From NCBI RefSeq assembly GCF_004634215.1, contig NZ_SMMH01000033.1, positions 1-40,017 of the forward strand: DNA of 40,017 nt. Direction: 5' to 3'. The position numbers were made by a program, and so were the translations under genes. Positions 11,395 to 20,124 of the stretch are shown piece by piece (position 1 is the stretch's first letter; each line of letters starts with the position of its first letter). This stretch comes from Deinococcus fonticola. GTDB taxonomy: Bacteria; Deinococcota; Deinococci; Deinococcales; Deinococcaceae. A model generated the notes under the pieces. That model ran no database searches. It was not told where the DNA came from and saw only the letters and a program-made list of their open reading frames with translations.

Positions 11395-13176
11395 GTGGAA
11401 ACGCAACTGGCCCTGCTTGAGTTGTACGAGTACAAGGTGACCGACCTTACCCAGGGCCGGCAACCGCTGGGGGGGCGGCGTTCCCTGCTGGAACTGCGTG
11501 ACGAGTTGCGGCAAGCTGATCTGGACGCCGCCCTGACGCGCCGTTTTGCCAGGGTCGATCGGCTCTTCCGGGACTCGAAAAGGCGCGCCCCAGTCGAAGC
11601 GTCGCTCCACACACCTGAACAGCAAGTCGAGGAGGTGCGGGAACCATTCACCGCGTCCCACCGCGTTAGACAAACAGAGTCACCGGAAGCGGCGGCCTGG
11701 CAGGAATTGCAGCAACTCGTGTGGTTCAGCCGACTTCAGGAGCGGGTGCAGGCGCTGGTGCTGGCGGCCCGCCGCGAGGCTGGGCACGCCACCCTGCGCG
11801 TCATCTACGCCGTGACCGAAACGGCGGAGCGCGCCCTGCGGGGCGTCACGGAGGCGTTCGCAGTACCGCTGGCGGACGACCGATTGCTGTCGCTGGATGA
11901 CCGTGAAATTGCTGTGCAGCTCGGGGAGGCGCTGTGCCATTTGCTGCTGACCCGGGAAGGCGAGCTGGCCGTCCTCGACGCCCTGTCGCTCACGCGGGCG
12001 CAGCCTTTCCCGCCGCACGCGGACGAGGCGCTGCTGGCGGCACGGATCGAGGCGGTCGAACGCGAGCCCCTCAGCCCGGCGGCGCGCGACGACCTGATTC
12101 GCGCCCTGCGTCAGCAGTACCCGCAAACGCCCGGCCCGCGTGAACGGCCTGCCGTGAGGCTGGCCTGCGCCCGGCTGGAGCATGTGCTGGAGGCCGAGCT
12201 TCAGGGCCGCCCGCGCCTGACCGAGGTGCCGCCAGGCAGCGTCCTGTACTCCGACGACCCGCGTACCGAACTGACCGACCCCCCGCAGGAACAGGACGAA
12301 CTGGTGATCTTTCTGGGCGGGGCAGGCCAGGAAACGTACTGGCACGACCTGCACCTGCGCTGGCAGCGGGTCGGTCAGGACTGGCACCTGATGCTGGACA
12401 AGCAACTCGTGCTGCTGCGGCCCTCGCTGACGGCGGCGCAGCGGCACCTGAAAGTCAGGCTGAACCAGGAAATCCTGTGGCTGTACCACACCGGCGACTA
12501 CCTGCTGCTGCGGCACACAGCGTCGCCCCAGCAGACCCTGCGGCAGCTGGCGCAGCAGGCGCACCTCACGGCGCAGCTGCTCGACCCGGCACAGACCTAC
12601 GCCAATTTGCGGCTGGGACGCGCAGTGTCCCGTGCCCTGCGCGACATGCCGGTTGACCCGCAGGAATTCTGGCCCGCTTCCGCTGCGAAATACTCCGGCG
12701 TGGACGCGGCCGAGTTGCTGGCTTTCGCGCGCCAGGGCGCGGCCACCCTATTGACCCTGGCCGAACAGCGCCGCGCCGGGGACGTGCAGGAACTGATGAA
12801 CGACCTGGCGCCCCTGCTGCATGTTCCCCAACCGCACGTGCTGGTTCTGCAACGCGCCCTGGAGGACGTGCAGGTGGTCACGCAGACCAACGCGGAAGTT
12901 TCAGCTTACCCGCTGGTCGTGCCCACGGGCGGCCACTTCAAGGCGGTGAAACTGCGGGAGCAGCCGCTCAATTTGCAGTGCAGCGGCCGTGTCGTGACCC
13001 TCAGCCGCGACTACAAAGGAGACGTAGCGGTGCTGCTGCCAGGCGGCCCGAGCGGTGAAAAAGCGGTGCTGACCGATCTGCTGGTGGTGGCTGTCGGCGA
13101 CCTGAGCCTGGTGCTGGTCAAATGGCAGGGCTGGGTGGCGGCCATGACCATCCCGCAGCTTCCCGCGCGGGGCTAA
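11395..13176 (+). CDS. Conserved-looking 593-aa protein of unknown function
   Basis: I recognise no known domain. There is no signal peptide or transmembrane segment. The first 100 residues are charged and helical (RRSLLELRDELRQADLDAALTRRF). About 100-280 is Leu/Arg/Glu-rich helix. About 285-420 looks mixed alpha/beta with Trp-rich strands (QETYWHDLHLRWQRVGQDWHL). The C-terminal 110 residues are beta-rich (LVVPTGGHFKAVKLREQPL). Codon use matches its neighbours, so it appears to be a genuine resident gene. The start is GTG 11395 with no clear Shine-Dalgarno sequence. It converges on tatA. Confidence 0.75.
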   Translation: METQLALLELYEYKVTDLTQGRQPLGGRRSLLELRDELRQADLDAALTRRFARVDRLFRDSKRRAPVEASLHTPEQQVEEVREPFTASHRVRQTESPEAAAWQELQQLVWFSRLQERVQALVLAARREAGHATLRVIYAVTETAERALRGVTEAFAVPLADDRLLSLDDREIAVQLGEALCHLLLTREGELAVLDALSLTRAQPFPPHADEALLAARIEAVEREPLSPAARDDLIRALRQQYPQTPGPRERPAVRLACARLEHVLEAELQGRPRLTEVPPGSVLYSDDPRTELTDPPQEQDELVIFLGGAGQETYWHDLHLRWQRVGQDWHLMLDKQLVLLRPSLTAAQRHLKVRLNQEILWLYHTGDYLLLRHTASPQQTLRQLAQQAHLTAQLLDPAQTYANLRLGRAVSRALRDMPVDPQEFWPASAAKYSGVDAAELLAFARQGAATLLTLAEQRRAGDVQELMNDLAPLLHVPQPHVLVLQRALEDVQVVTQTNAEVSAYPLVVPTGGHFKAVKLREQPLNLQCSGRVVTLSRDYKGDVAVLLPGGPSGEKAVLTDLLVVAVGDLSLVLVKWQGWVAAMTIPQLPARG

Positions 13177-13201
13177 AGGCTGAACTGAACTTAGGTGCGG
13201 T

Positions 13202-13531
13202 TCAGTCGCGCCCCTGCGGGGCCGGCTCGGAAGCGTTCGCTCCGTTGGGGGCCGGGGCGGTGGGGCTGGCGGGCACAGCGGCCTCGGCCCGAATAACCTG
13301 GGGCTGGGCGGCGATGACCGTCACCTCGGCGGGTTTGACCGTCTGGGTCGCCGGCCCGGACAGTTCACGGGTGGCGTCCTCAAATTCTTCCTTGAGGCCC
13401 TGGGTGCTCTTGCGGAATTCGCGCAGGCCCGCCCCCAGGCTCTTGCCCAGTTCCGGCAGTTTACGCGGCCCAAAAATCAGCAGGGCGACGATCAGGATGG
13501 TCAGAATTTCAGGAAAACCAAGTCCGTTCAT
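13202..13531 (-). CDS. tatA: Twin-arginine translocase subunit TatA/E
   Basis: The 109-aa protein forms the pore-like component of the Tat system, which exports folded proteins. It has the family signature: a short N-tail, one membrane helix (FPEILTILIVALLIFG), the FGPRKLPELGKSLG hinge, then an amphipathic helix (REFRKSTQGLKEEFEDATREL). The C-terminal 45 residues are an Ala/Pro-rich tail. GAGG-like purines lie 6 nt before ATG 13531. No tatC is visible nearby. TatA and TatE types cannot be separated from sequence alone. Confidence 0.93.
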   Translation of the reverse strand: MNGLGFPEILTILIVALLIFGPRKLPELGKSLGAGLREFRKSTQGLKEEFEDATRELSGPATQTVKPAEVTVIAAQPQVIRAEAAVPASPTAPAPNGANASEPAPQGRD

Positions 13532-13789
13532 GAAAACCTCGTGGAGCCGGGCGGGCGGCAGGGCTGGGGAATGCGGTGCACTTCAGGGCGGAAATCAGTG
13601 CAGGAAAGGAGGGGCCAGGGTCGGTAAAGAGCAGGGCGACTGACCATACAGCGACTGGTTCCAGTCTACGCCCGGCACACCTGCCGCACCGTGACGCCCT
13701 GAACACCGGGCCAAAGCCTAAGGAGGAAAAGTAAAACGGACGTGAAAGGCGAGGGATAAATATAGAGATTGGAGGTGTTCTGCCCACCT
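13532..13789. other. Intergenic region upstream of tatA
   Basis: About 258 bp without a gene. A GAGGTG/CACCTC hairpin (13772-13777 with 13785-13790) touches the rqkA stop but lacks a T-run. A minus-strand TAGACT could be a -10 for tatA. Nothing else is seen. Confidence 0.3.
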
Positions 13790-15796
13790 CTAGCGCAAAG
13801 AGGGCTCACCGGCCTGATCCTCGCGGCGTTCGGGGGCCAGGTCGCGGTAGGCCCGCAGCGTGCCGTTCATGAAAGCGACATACAGCGTGCCGTTGGCGGC
13901 CAGCGGGGTGGCCTGCACGCCGTGCTTTTCGCGGTGCGTCCAGCGCGGTGCACCGCTGGGCAGATCCAGGGCCACCAGTTCGCCTGCCTCGGAGGCCAGG
14001 AACACCAGGCCGGCGCTGATGACCGGGCTGGCGGTCACGCGCCCTTCCAGACGGTGCTCCCACAGGTCTTCACCGTCATTGAGCTTCAATGCGCGAACGG
14101 CGCCGCCCCAGCCGGACACCACCACGACGCCCTGCATGGAGGGGTCGGCCAGCTTGCCGGGCAGGGCGGCCGACGAGATGGCCGGCGCGGCCCACACCTC
14201 GTCCTCCAGGTCGTACGTCCACAGAATGGGTTCAGCCATATTCAGGCTGACCCGCCCGCTGGCGGCGCTGAGGCGCAGGGCGTGCACTTCCCCGGCCCAG
14301 GTGGCGACCACCAGGGTGGCCTCACCGGGCGCGGTGGGATACAGCGCGGGCGTGGCGTGCACGGTACCAATCTCCACTTTCCACAGGGCGTGGCCGCTGC
14401 GGGCTTCCACGGCGTGCAGCCAGCCGTCCTCGTCGCACACCAGGGCGGCCCCGGCCCACAGGATGGGGCTGGCAGCCAGCGGCCCGCCGGTGCGGTAGGC
14501 CCAGGCCAGTTCCCCGGTGCGCAGGTTCACGGCGTGCAGGTGACCGTCGCGGCTGGCCGCCAGCACGCGGTTGGCCCATACGGTGGGGGCCCCGGTAAAT
14601 TCGGCGCGGGCCTGGTGCCGCCAGATTTCCTGCCCGGTCTGCAACTCCATGCGGCGCAGGGTGCCGTCCCAGGCGCCGTACAGCACATGACCGCCGATGA
14701 AGGTGGCCGGCGCGGTCACTTCATCTCGGGCGGCGTAGGTGGCGTAAGGGCGGCCCGAGGCGTGCGTCAGCACCAGTTGCCCGCCCCGGGTACCCACGCT
14801 GATCAGGTCGCCTTCGCCCACCACGGCGGCGGGCCAGGTGACCTCGCCGGGCAATGCCACACTCCAGGCCTCGTGCAGGCCGGCCACGCGGGCCGGGCCG
14901 TCGGCGTGCTCGCCGGTGCGCGTGCGCCCGCCGCGGTACTGCCCCCGGCTGTGGTTCGCCCACAGGTTCTGGCGCGCCAGTTCCCACAGGTGCGCCAGCG
15001 CCTCGCCGCTCGCCGGTCGGCGTTCCGGGCGTTTGGCCAGCAGCGCCAGAATCACGCGGGCCACCGCGTCGGGAATGGCGGGGTTCAGGTCGCGCGGATC
15101 CGGCACCGCCTCATAGACATGCTGGTACAGGATGCTCTGGTCACTGTCGCCCAGAAACGGCGGACTGCCGCACGCCACGCGGTACAGCACTGCGCCCAGC
15201 GCATACAGGTCGCTGCGGGCATCCACTCCCGTGCCCCTGGCTTGCTCGGGGGCCATGTAGATGGGCGTTCCCAGCGTCACGCCGCTGCGCGTGAGGTTCA
15301 GGGTGTGCTCGGAAAGCGCCACCAGCCCGAAATCCATGATGCGCGGCAGGCCCGAGTCGTCCAGCAGGATGTTGCCCGGCGTCAGGTCACGGTGCACGAT
15401 GCCCTGCGAGTGAATGAAATGCAGCGTGCGCGACACGAACTCGGCCGCCGTCAGGAAACGCGAGAGAGGCCTCAGCGCGTCCTCCAGCGGCCCCAGCGAC
15501 GTCAGCGGCCCGCCGGTCATCAGTGGCATGGTGAAAAAAGGCCGCCCCCCCGGCGTTTCCTCGCCCAGATCCAGCACCGGCACGATGCCGGGGTGCGTCA
15601 GGCGGGCCAGCGTACGCACCTCGCGCAGAAAGCGCCGCCGGTCGGACTCGGGCACGTGTGCATGCATGGCCTTGAGCGCCACTTCCCGGTCCATCAGGGT
15701 ATCCAGGGCGCGGAACACCTGAGCACTGCCGCCCTCGCCAATCAGCGCGAGAAGGTCGTACCTTCCCACCAAGTTCTGTCCGGCTTCCAGCGGCAT
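13790..15796 (-). CDS. rqkA: RqkA-type Ser/Thr kinase with C-terminal PQQ-repeat propeller
   Basis: A 668-aa eukaryotic-type kinase fused to beta-propeller (PQQ-like) repeats. In D. radiodurans this kinase is linked to radiation resistance and DNA repair, and responds to pyrroloquinoline quinone. Kinase motifs are the G-loop GEGGSAQV (20-27), ATP-site Lys42, HRDLTPGN (135-142), DFG (155-157), an activation loop with Thr169, and APEQARG. The usual Lys of HRDLKPxN is Thr here. From about 330 onward there are WD-type repeats ([32 protein letters not shown]). ATG 15796 gives the D. radiodurans length; an in-frame start 27 codons earlier is rejected. No membrane helix is seen between the domains. 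Confidence 0.92.
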   Translation of the reverse strand: MPLEAGQNLVGRYDLLALIGEGGSAQVFRALDTLMDREVALKAMHAHVPESDRRRFLREVRTLARLTHPGIVPVLDLGEETPGGRPFFTMPLMTGGPLTSLGPLEDALRPLSRFLTAAEFVSRTLHFIHSQGIVHRDLTPGNILLDDSGLPRIMDFGLVALSEHTLNLTRSGVTLGTPIYMAPEQARGTGVDARSDLYALGAVLYRVACGSPPFLGDSDQSILYQHVYEAVPDPRDLNPAIPDAVARVILALLAKRPERRPASGEALAHLWELARQNLWANHSRGQYRGGRTRTGEHADGPARVAGLHEAWSVALPGEVTWPAAVVGEGDLISVGTRGGQLVLTHASGRPYATYAARDEVTAPATFIGGHVLYGAWDGTLRRMELQTGQEIWRHQARAEFTGAPTVWANRVLAASRDGHLHAVNLRTGELAWAYRTGGPLAASPILWAGAALVCDEDGWLHAVEARSGHALWKVEIGTVHATPALYPTAPGEATLVVATWAGEVHALRLSAASGRVSLNMAEPILWTYDLEDEVWAAPAISSAALPGKLADPSMQGVVVVSGWGGAVRALKLNDGEDLWEHRLEGRVTASPVISAGLVFLASEAGELVALDLPSGAPRWTHREKHGVQATPLAANGTLYVAFMNGTLRAYRDLAPERREDQAGEPSLR

Positions 15797-15805
15797 CCTG
15801 CCCCC

Positions 15806-15811
15806 AGTGTA
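15806..15811 (-). promoter_or_regulatory. Candidate -10 box of rqkA
   Basis: TACACT on the minus strand, 9 nt before ATG 15796. The G-run between them could also act as a weak Shine-Dalgarno sequence. Confidence 0.38.
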
Positions 15812-15861
15812 GTTCGGCCGGCGCCCGGAACGGCCTTGAATGTTCAATATCGCAAGGTGAA

Positions 15862-15894
15862 CCGGGGCGACCCCCATATCGGAGGCCGCCCCGG
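15862..15894 (-). terminator. GC-rich hairpin after the FKBP gene
   Basis: An 8-bp stem CCGGGGCG/CGCCCCGG has a 17-nt loop. No strong T-run follows on the minus strand, so it is a weak terminator or an attenuating structure before rqkA. Confidence 0.35.
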
Positions 15895-15911
15895 GCTGGA
15901 TGACTCAGTCT

Positions 15912-16391
15912 TTACTCGTGGTCGTGCATGTCGGGCGCGTGTGCGTGCCCGTGGTCGAGTTCCTCGGCGGTGGCGTCACGCACGCCCAGCACCGTCACGT
16001 CGAAGTGCAGCGTTTCGCCGGCCAGAGGGGGGTTGAAGTCCACTTTCACGCTGTCGCCGTTCACACCGATCACCGTGAAGGGAATGACGCTGCCGTCCTC
16101 GGCCTGGGCGTAGTACGTCGAGCCGACTTCGATGTCGTCGTCGAAGTCCTCGCGGCTGAGTTCCTCGACGGCGTCCACGTCGCGCATGCCATAGCCTTCC
16201 TCGGGCGTCACGGTGACCTGCATGGTGTCACCGGTGGTTTTGCCTTCCAGGGCTTTTTCCAGGCCGGGGATGATGTTGCTGTGCCCGTGCAGGTACACCA
16301 GCGGCTCGCCGGGTTCGCTCTGGTCGATGACCTCGTTGTGAACGGTGAGTTTGTAATCCAGGTCGACGACTTTGTCCTTGGTGATGTTCAT
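15912..16391 (-). CDS. SlyD-like FKBP-type peptidyl-prolyl isomerase
   Basis: The 159-aa cytoplasmic protein catalyses prolyl isomerisation and acts as a folding chaperone. The FKBP half is split by an insert-in-flap domain, as in SlyD: VVDLDYKLTVHNEVIDQS, then YLHGHSNIIPGLEKALEGK, the insert (VTPEEGYGMRDVDAVEEL), and finally VDFNPPLAGETLHFDVTVLGV. The C-terminus is His-rich (HGHAHAPDMHDHE), as in SlyD-type metal (Ni)-binding tails though much shorter. ATG 16391 has GGAG 6 nt upstream, so the 100-codon upstream extension is rejected. It follows the CAP gene on the same strand. Confidence 0.93.
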   Translation of the reverse strand: MNITKDKVVDLDYKLTVHNEVIDQSEPGEPLVYLHGHSNIIPGLEKALEGKTTGDTMQVTVTPEEGYGMRDVDAVEELSREDFDDDIEVGSTYYAQAEDGSVIPFTVIGVNGDSVKVDFNPPLAGETLHFDVTVLGVRDATAEELDHGHAHAPDMHDHE

Positions 16392-16504
16392 GGGTGCTCC
16401 AGTATGAATGATGGCGAGGAACCAGACGGTTCGGTCGAGAAGGCGCTCTGATTCAAGCTCCGTCAGGTTAGCGTGCCGAACCGCAGGCACGATGAACGTT
16501 TCCT

Positions 16505-17620
16505 TTAGCGCGTCCGGAACGACCAGCCCACCGGGCCGGCGTCCGTCTGGAAAAGGATGTGCACCTGCGCGGCGCGCGGCAGCGGCTGGCGGGGCAGGGC
16601 GATGGCGACCCCCTGCGCCTCCAGCACGCTGCGGCCCACGCGGGTGTCCCCCGCTGACGCGCCGCTGAAAGTCTGCGCGGTGAGCAGGCACACGGCAGCG
16701 GCCTTGCCGTTGATCTTCAGTTCGGCCCGACGGGCGGCGCGGCCCTGGCCCAGCAGCAGGGCGATGGGCGCTCCGACCGGGTGCGCGTAACCAGGGCAGC
16801 CGGGCAGCGCGTCGGGGAACTCGAAGCGCGAAAGTGCCTGCGGGGCCAGCACGCTGCCGGGGCGCGGGAACCTCACCGGGTATTTTGCGGCGCCCGTGCG
16901 CCCACGTTTCACGTCCAGCACGGCGGCAGTGTGAATGTCGCCGGCAGCGTCATGCTTGACCGAGAAGGCCGCCCGGCTCAGGCGCGGGTCGAGGAGTTGC
17001 GGCAGATGAAAAGGCCCGTTTTGCCAGTACGTCAGGGCCTGCGTGGCCGTCGCTTCGGGGCGCACGGTCACGTAGTAATGAGCGTGCGCGCAGTTGGCCC
17101 CGGCCGGCGTGTAGTGCGGGTCGGCGGGGTCTTCGCGGTGGCTTCCGGTGTCGGTGCGGGTCAGGTAGTTGGCGTGCGCGTCGCATTCGGCCTGCCAGCC
17201 GGGCTCGGCTTTCACGCCCGGCAACCCGGCGAGGGCCCGGACGGCATTCAGGGCCGCCAGCGGGGTACTGGGAAGCGGCGCCGGGGCCAGAGGTCGCGGA
17301 AGTTTTGGGGCTTCACTTTTCTGCGCTGGCAGCACGGCGCGCGGCGGGACGGGCCGTGGGGGCGTGTTCTCGGATGGCGTACTGGCCGCCGGCGAAGGTG
17401 GCTTGACCGGCGTCTCCAGCTTCTCAGCCACAGAGGGCGAGAGGGGTGCAGCGGGAACGACCGGGGAGGGGGGGGCCACAGGGGCCGTCCGCGCCTGCTC
17501 GGGGGGCGACGGGGACGGGGCAGCGCGCTGGTTCAGCCAGCCGAGTCGCCTCATGCCCAGCACGCCGGCGGCAAGCAGGAGTGCGGCAACGAGCAGCAGG
17601 CGCAGCAGGTGACGGAGCAT
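16505..17620 (-). CDS. Membrane-anchored CAP-domain protein with Pro-rich linker
   Basis: A 371-aa protein with an N-terminal hydrophobic helix (about 5-22, signal or anchor), then about 100 residues of Pro/Ala/Ser linker of the kind that spans a cell wall. A CAP-type domain follows from about 120: LNAVRALAGLPGV, CDAHANYL, GSHRED, GANCAHAHYYV, and LLDPRLSRAAFSV. The C-terminal 90 residues are a separate beta-rich part containing two Cys that could pair. It differs from the CAP lipoprotein at 328-1185 in anchor and accessory domains. TACCAT 9 nt upstream of ATG 17620 is a possible -10. It diverges from moeA. Function is unknown. Confidence 0.82.
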   Translation of the reverse strand: MLRHLLRLLLVAALLLAAGVLGMRRLGWLNQRAAPSPSPPEQARTAPVAPPSPVVPAAPLSPSVAEKLETPVKPPSPAASTPSENTPPRPVPPRAVLPAQKSEAPKLPRPLAPAPLPSTPLAALNAVRALAGLPGVKAEPGWQAECDAHANYLTRTDTGSHREDPADPHYTPAGANCAHAHYYVTVRPEATATQALTYWQNGPFHLPQLLDPRLSRAAFSVKHDAAGDIHTAAVLDVKRGRTGAAKYPVRFPRPGSVLAPQALSRFEFPDALPGCPGYAHPVGAPIALLLGQGRAARRAELKINGKAAAVCLLTAQTFSGASAGDTRVGRSVLEAQGVAIALPRQPLPRAAQVHILFQTDAGPVGWSFRTR

Positions 17621-17667
17621 CTGCGGATCATGGTAAGCCGCGCGGTGAAGGTGGTGGGCCGAGCGCC

Positions 17668-17673
17668 TATGCT
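17668..17673 (+). promoter_or_regulatory. Leaderless -10 box of moeA
   Basis: TATGCT with a 6-nt spacer to ATG 17680. Confidence 0.45.
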
Positions 17674-17679
17674 GCCTGC

Positions 17680-18858
17680 ATGACTGCCCCCACCTTTCCG
17701 ATGTTCGTGAGTGTCGAGGACGCCCGGCACCTGCTGGCCCGCCTGCTGCCCGTGAAGGGGGAAGAAACCGTGCCGCTGGCCGCCGCCCTGGGCCGCACGC
17801 TGGCGCAGGACGTGGCGGCGCTGGTCAGCCATCCCAGCGCCACCGAAAGCGCCCTGGACGGCATTGCCTGCCGCGAGGCGGACACCCTGGCGGCGCCCGT
17901 GACCCTGCAGGTGGTGGGCGAAAGCCGTGCCGGTCAACCTTTTGGTGCCCAGGTGCAGACCGGCGAATGCATCCGCATCTACACGGGGGCGCCGCTGTGC
18001 CCCGGCACCGACGCCATCTGTCCGATCGAGCAACTGGCGGACGTGGACGCCCACCACGTGCGCCTGCTGCGCCCGGCCAGCCGCGGGGACGTGCGCCCCG
18101 AGGGGGGTGACTTTCACACCGGCGAGGTGGTCTTGAAGGCCGGTTTGCCTCTCACGCCGTCGCGGCTGGCGCTGGTGGCGGCGCTCGGGCACGCTGAGGT
18201 GCAGGTGAAGGCCCGCCTGAGCGTGGCGCTGCTCTCCACCGGGGACGAGGTGGTGGCCCCCGGCACGCCCCTGCAGCCGGGGCAGGTGTACGACAGCAAC
18301 AGCGTGGGCCTGAGCGCCCTGCTTCAGGAATGCGGCTGTGAAGTGGTGGCGCTGGGCCACGCGCCGGATCGTCCGGACGCCCTGAAGGCCATGTTGCGCG
18401 AGGCGGGCGGCGCCGACCTGCTGCTCACCAGCGGCGGCGTCAGCATGGGTCGCTACGATTTCATGCGCGACCTGCTGGTGGAGCACGGAGAGGTGGAGTT
18501 CTGGAAGATTCGGATGCGCCCCGGTGGCCCCGCCATCCTGGGCCGCTGGAACGGCCTGCCGGTGTTCGGCCTGCCGGGCAACCCGGTGAGCAGCCTGGTG
18601 GTGTTTCAGGTGATCGTGAAACCCGCCCTGACGGGGCAACCCCTCAGAACGCTGCGCCTGAAAGCCGGCACCCCGTTTAAAGCCCTGCCGGACAAGACGG
18701 CCTTCTGGCGTGCAACCGTGCTGAACGGTGAGGTACACGAGTACGCCCGCCAGGGCAGCGGCGTGCTGCGCTCGCTGAGTGACGCCGACGCCCTGGTGAT
18801 CGTGCCCGAAGGGCAGGCGGTGCAGGCCGGCGAGAGCGTGGAAGCCCTGCTGCTGTAA
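17680..18858 (+). CDS. moeA: Molybdopterin molybdotransferase MoeA
   Basis: The 392-aa cytoplasmic enzyme inserts molybdate into adenylylated molybdopterin, the last step of Moco synthesis. It has the MoeA domain order: an N-terminal part with the ESALDGIAC segment (canonically SxMDGYA), the MoaB/MogA-like domain with YDSNSVG, LLTSGGVSMGRYDF and GLPGNPVSSLVVF, then the C-terminal beta domain. ATG 17680 is chosen over a long upstream frame because it starts the family N-terminus and sits behind a TATGCT box. It converges on the pseudouridine synthase gene. Confidence 0.95.
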   Translation: MTAPTFPMFVSVEDARHLLARLLPVKGEETVPLAAALGRTLAQDVAALVSHPSATESALDGIACREADTLAAPVTLQVVGESRAGQPFGAQVQTGECIRIYTGAPLCPGTDAICPIEQLADVDAHHVRLLRPASRGDVRPEGGDFHTGEVVLKAGLPLTPSRLALVAALGHAEVQVKARLSVALLSTGDEVVAPGTPLQPGQVYDSNSVGLSALLQECGCEVVALGHAPDRPDALKAMLREAGGADLLLTSGGVSMGRYDFMRDLLVEHGEVEFWKIRMRPGGPAILGRWNGLPVFGLPGNPVSSLVVFQVIVKPALTGQPLRTLRLKAGTPFKALPDKTAFWRATVLNGEVHEYARQGSGVLRSLSDADALVIVPEGQAVQAGESVEALLL

Positions 18859-18922
18859 GGCTTATCGGAGTTGGTGTGATACGGATTGAACCGCTTTGTC
18901 AACGATTCCATCAGGGGTGGTC
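18859..18922. other. Convergent intergenic spacer
   Basis: 64 bp with a TGATACGGATTGAACCG segment that gives the impression of a dispersed Deinococcus intergenic repeat. No clear terminator hairpin is seen. Confidence 0.2.
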
Positions 18923-19684
18923 TTACCCCCAGCGGCGGAGCATGCGTTCCCACTGCCTGTCCCAGACCTGTGCGGGAATGCTGCTGGGGTTCAGGAGGTC
19001 GTGCAGGTCACGGCTGTTCAGTTCACGGTACTCGCCGACGTCCATGTCGCCCAACCACACGCCCCCCACGCGGTAACGCATCAGGCGCGTCACCGGGTGA
19101 GCGATGGCGTCCAGCATGCGCCGCACCTGCCGTTTGCGCCCCTCGCCCAGCACGATGAACGCCCCGTCGGTGGCGACCTGGGCGCTGAGGGCGCGGGCTG
19201 GGCCATCGTCCAGTTCCACGCCGTCCAGCAACTGATCCAGCTCGGCCTGAGTGGGCGGAGCGTCCCCGGCCGTCCAGGCCCGGTAGGCTTTCTCGTGGCC
19301 ATAACGCGGATGCGTCAGGGTCAGGGTGAGTTGCCCGTCGGTGGTCAGCAGCAGCAGGCCCTCGGAGTCGCGGTCGAGCCGGCCCACCGGGTGCAGGCCG
19401 GGAATGTCCGGCATGGCACGGAGGACATTTTTGCGCCCGTATTCGTCCTGCGCGGTGGTCACGTACCCGCGCGGCTTGTAGAGCGCGAAGGTGACCGGCT
19501 CGGCCGCCTGCGTTTCGATTAGCTGTCCGTCCAGGCGAATGTCGTCGTGTTCCGTCACGGACTGCCCCAGTGTGGCGGGCTGGCCGTTCACGGTGACGCG
19601 CCCGGCCTTGATAATTTCCTCGGCGGCGCGGCGCGAGGCCACCCCGGCGCGGGCCAGGCGCTTTTGCAGGCGTTCAGCGGCCAC
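18923..19684 (-). CDS. rRNA pseudouridine synthase, RluB/RsuA family
   Basis: The 253-aa enzyme isomerises a uridine in rRNA. An N-terminal S4 RNA-binding domain (LQKRLARAGVASRRAAEEIIKAG) precedes the catalytic domain with GRLDRDSEGLLLLT, whose Asp is the nucleophile. EGRKRQVRRML and the C-terminal GVWLGDMDVGEYREL complete the RsuA/RluB/E/F pattern. The exact target (23S U2605, 16S U516 or other) cannot be fixed. GTG 19684 is the start and overlaps the upstream membrane-protein gene by 11 nt, implying coupled translation. Confidence 0.92.
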   Translation of the reverse strand: MAAERLQKRLARAGVASRRAAEEIIKAGRVTVNGQPATLGQSVTEHDDIRLDGQLIETQAAEPVTFALYKPRGYVTTAQDEYGRKNVLRAMPDIPGLHPVGRLDRDSEGLLLLTTDGQLTLTLTHPRYGHEKAYRAWTAGDAPPTQAELDQLLDGVELDDGPARALSAQVATDGAFIVLGEGRKRQVRRMLDAIAHPVTRLMRYRVGGVWLGDMDVGEYRELNSRDLHDLLNPSSIPAQVWDRQWERMLRRWG

Positions 19685-20048
19685 GTGCGCCCCCCGATGC
19701 GTAACTCAGGATGGCACTGAGCGCCAGGGCCCCCAGCAGCAGGCACAGGCCCAGCAGCACTGCGCGCAGCAGGGCCGGCATGGCCTCGCCACTACGCATC
19801 ACCGCCGGCAGGAGTGTCGCCACCATCAGCAGGTTCCCGCCCGCCAGACCGCCCACCTTCGCCCCGTCGGGGCGCTGGGCCGCCGCCACCTGAAACGTTC
19901 CCCAGGCCAGCAGCAGGCCGCCCAGCACCCGCGCCAGCCACAGCGGCGATACGCCCAGCAGCCGCGCCACGTCCGGCGGAATGAAGTACAGATACAGGCC
20001 GACGGGAATCAGCAGCAGGGCGGTCAGGCGAAAGGCGGCACGTAGCAC
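19674..20048 (-). CDS. Small four-helix membrane protein
   Basis: A 124-aa hydrophobic protein with about four membrane segments (LTALLLIPVGLYLYFIP, WLARVLGGLLLAWGTFQVA, GGNLLMVATLLPAV, LLRAVLLGLCLLLGAL). No family is recognised. I place the start at GTG 20048 because TACACT lies exactly 7 nt upstream. The longer frame from TTG 20090 would add 14 polar residues and swallow that promoter. Its end overlaps the pseudouridine synthase start, so the two are probably one transcript. It diverges from truB. Confidence 0.7.
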   Translation of the reverse strand: MLRAAFRLTALLLIPVGLYLYFIPPDVARLLGVSPLWLARVLGGLLLAWGTFQVAAAQRPDGAKVGGLAGGNLLMVATLLPAVMRSGEAMPALLRAVLLGLCLLLGALALSAILSYASGGARGR

Positions 20049-20055
20049 GCCCGCC

Positions 20056-20061
20056 AGTGTA
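20056..20061 (-). promoter_or_regulatory. Leaderless -10 box of the small membrane protein gene
   Basis: TACACT on the minus strand with 7 nt to GTG 20048. It decides the start of that gene. Confidence 0.4.
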
Positions 20062-20112
20062 CCCCGGCCCAGCGAGCCGGCTCTGTGCAACGGCCCTGTG
20101 CATCGGCTCTGC

Positions 20113-20118
20113 TACGCT
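20113..20118 (+). promoter_or_regulatory. Leaderless extended -10 box of truB
   Basis: TACGCT preceded by TGC (20110-20112, extended -10), with a 6-nt spacer to ATG 20125. Confidence 0.48.
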
Positions 20119-20124
20119 CCGGTC

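Noticed and set aside
13769..16036. 755-codon plus-strand open frame opposite rqkA
   Set aside because: Gly/His/Gln-rich translation typical of antisense frames; the minus strand carries clear kinase motifs.
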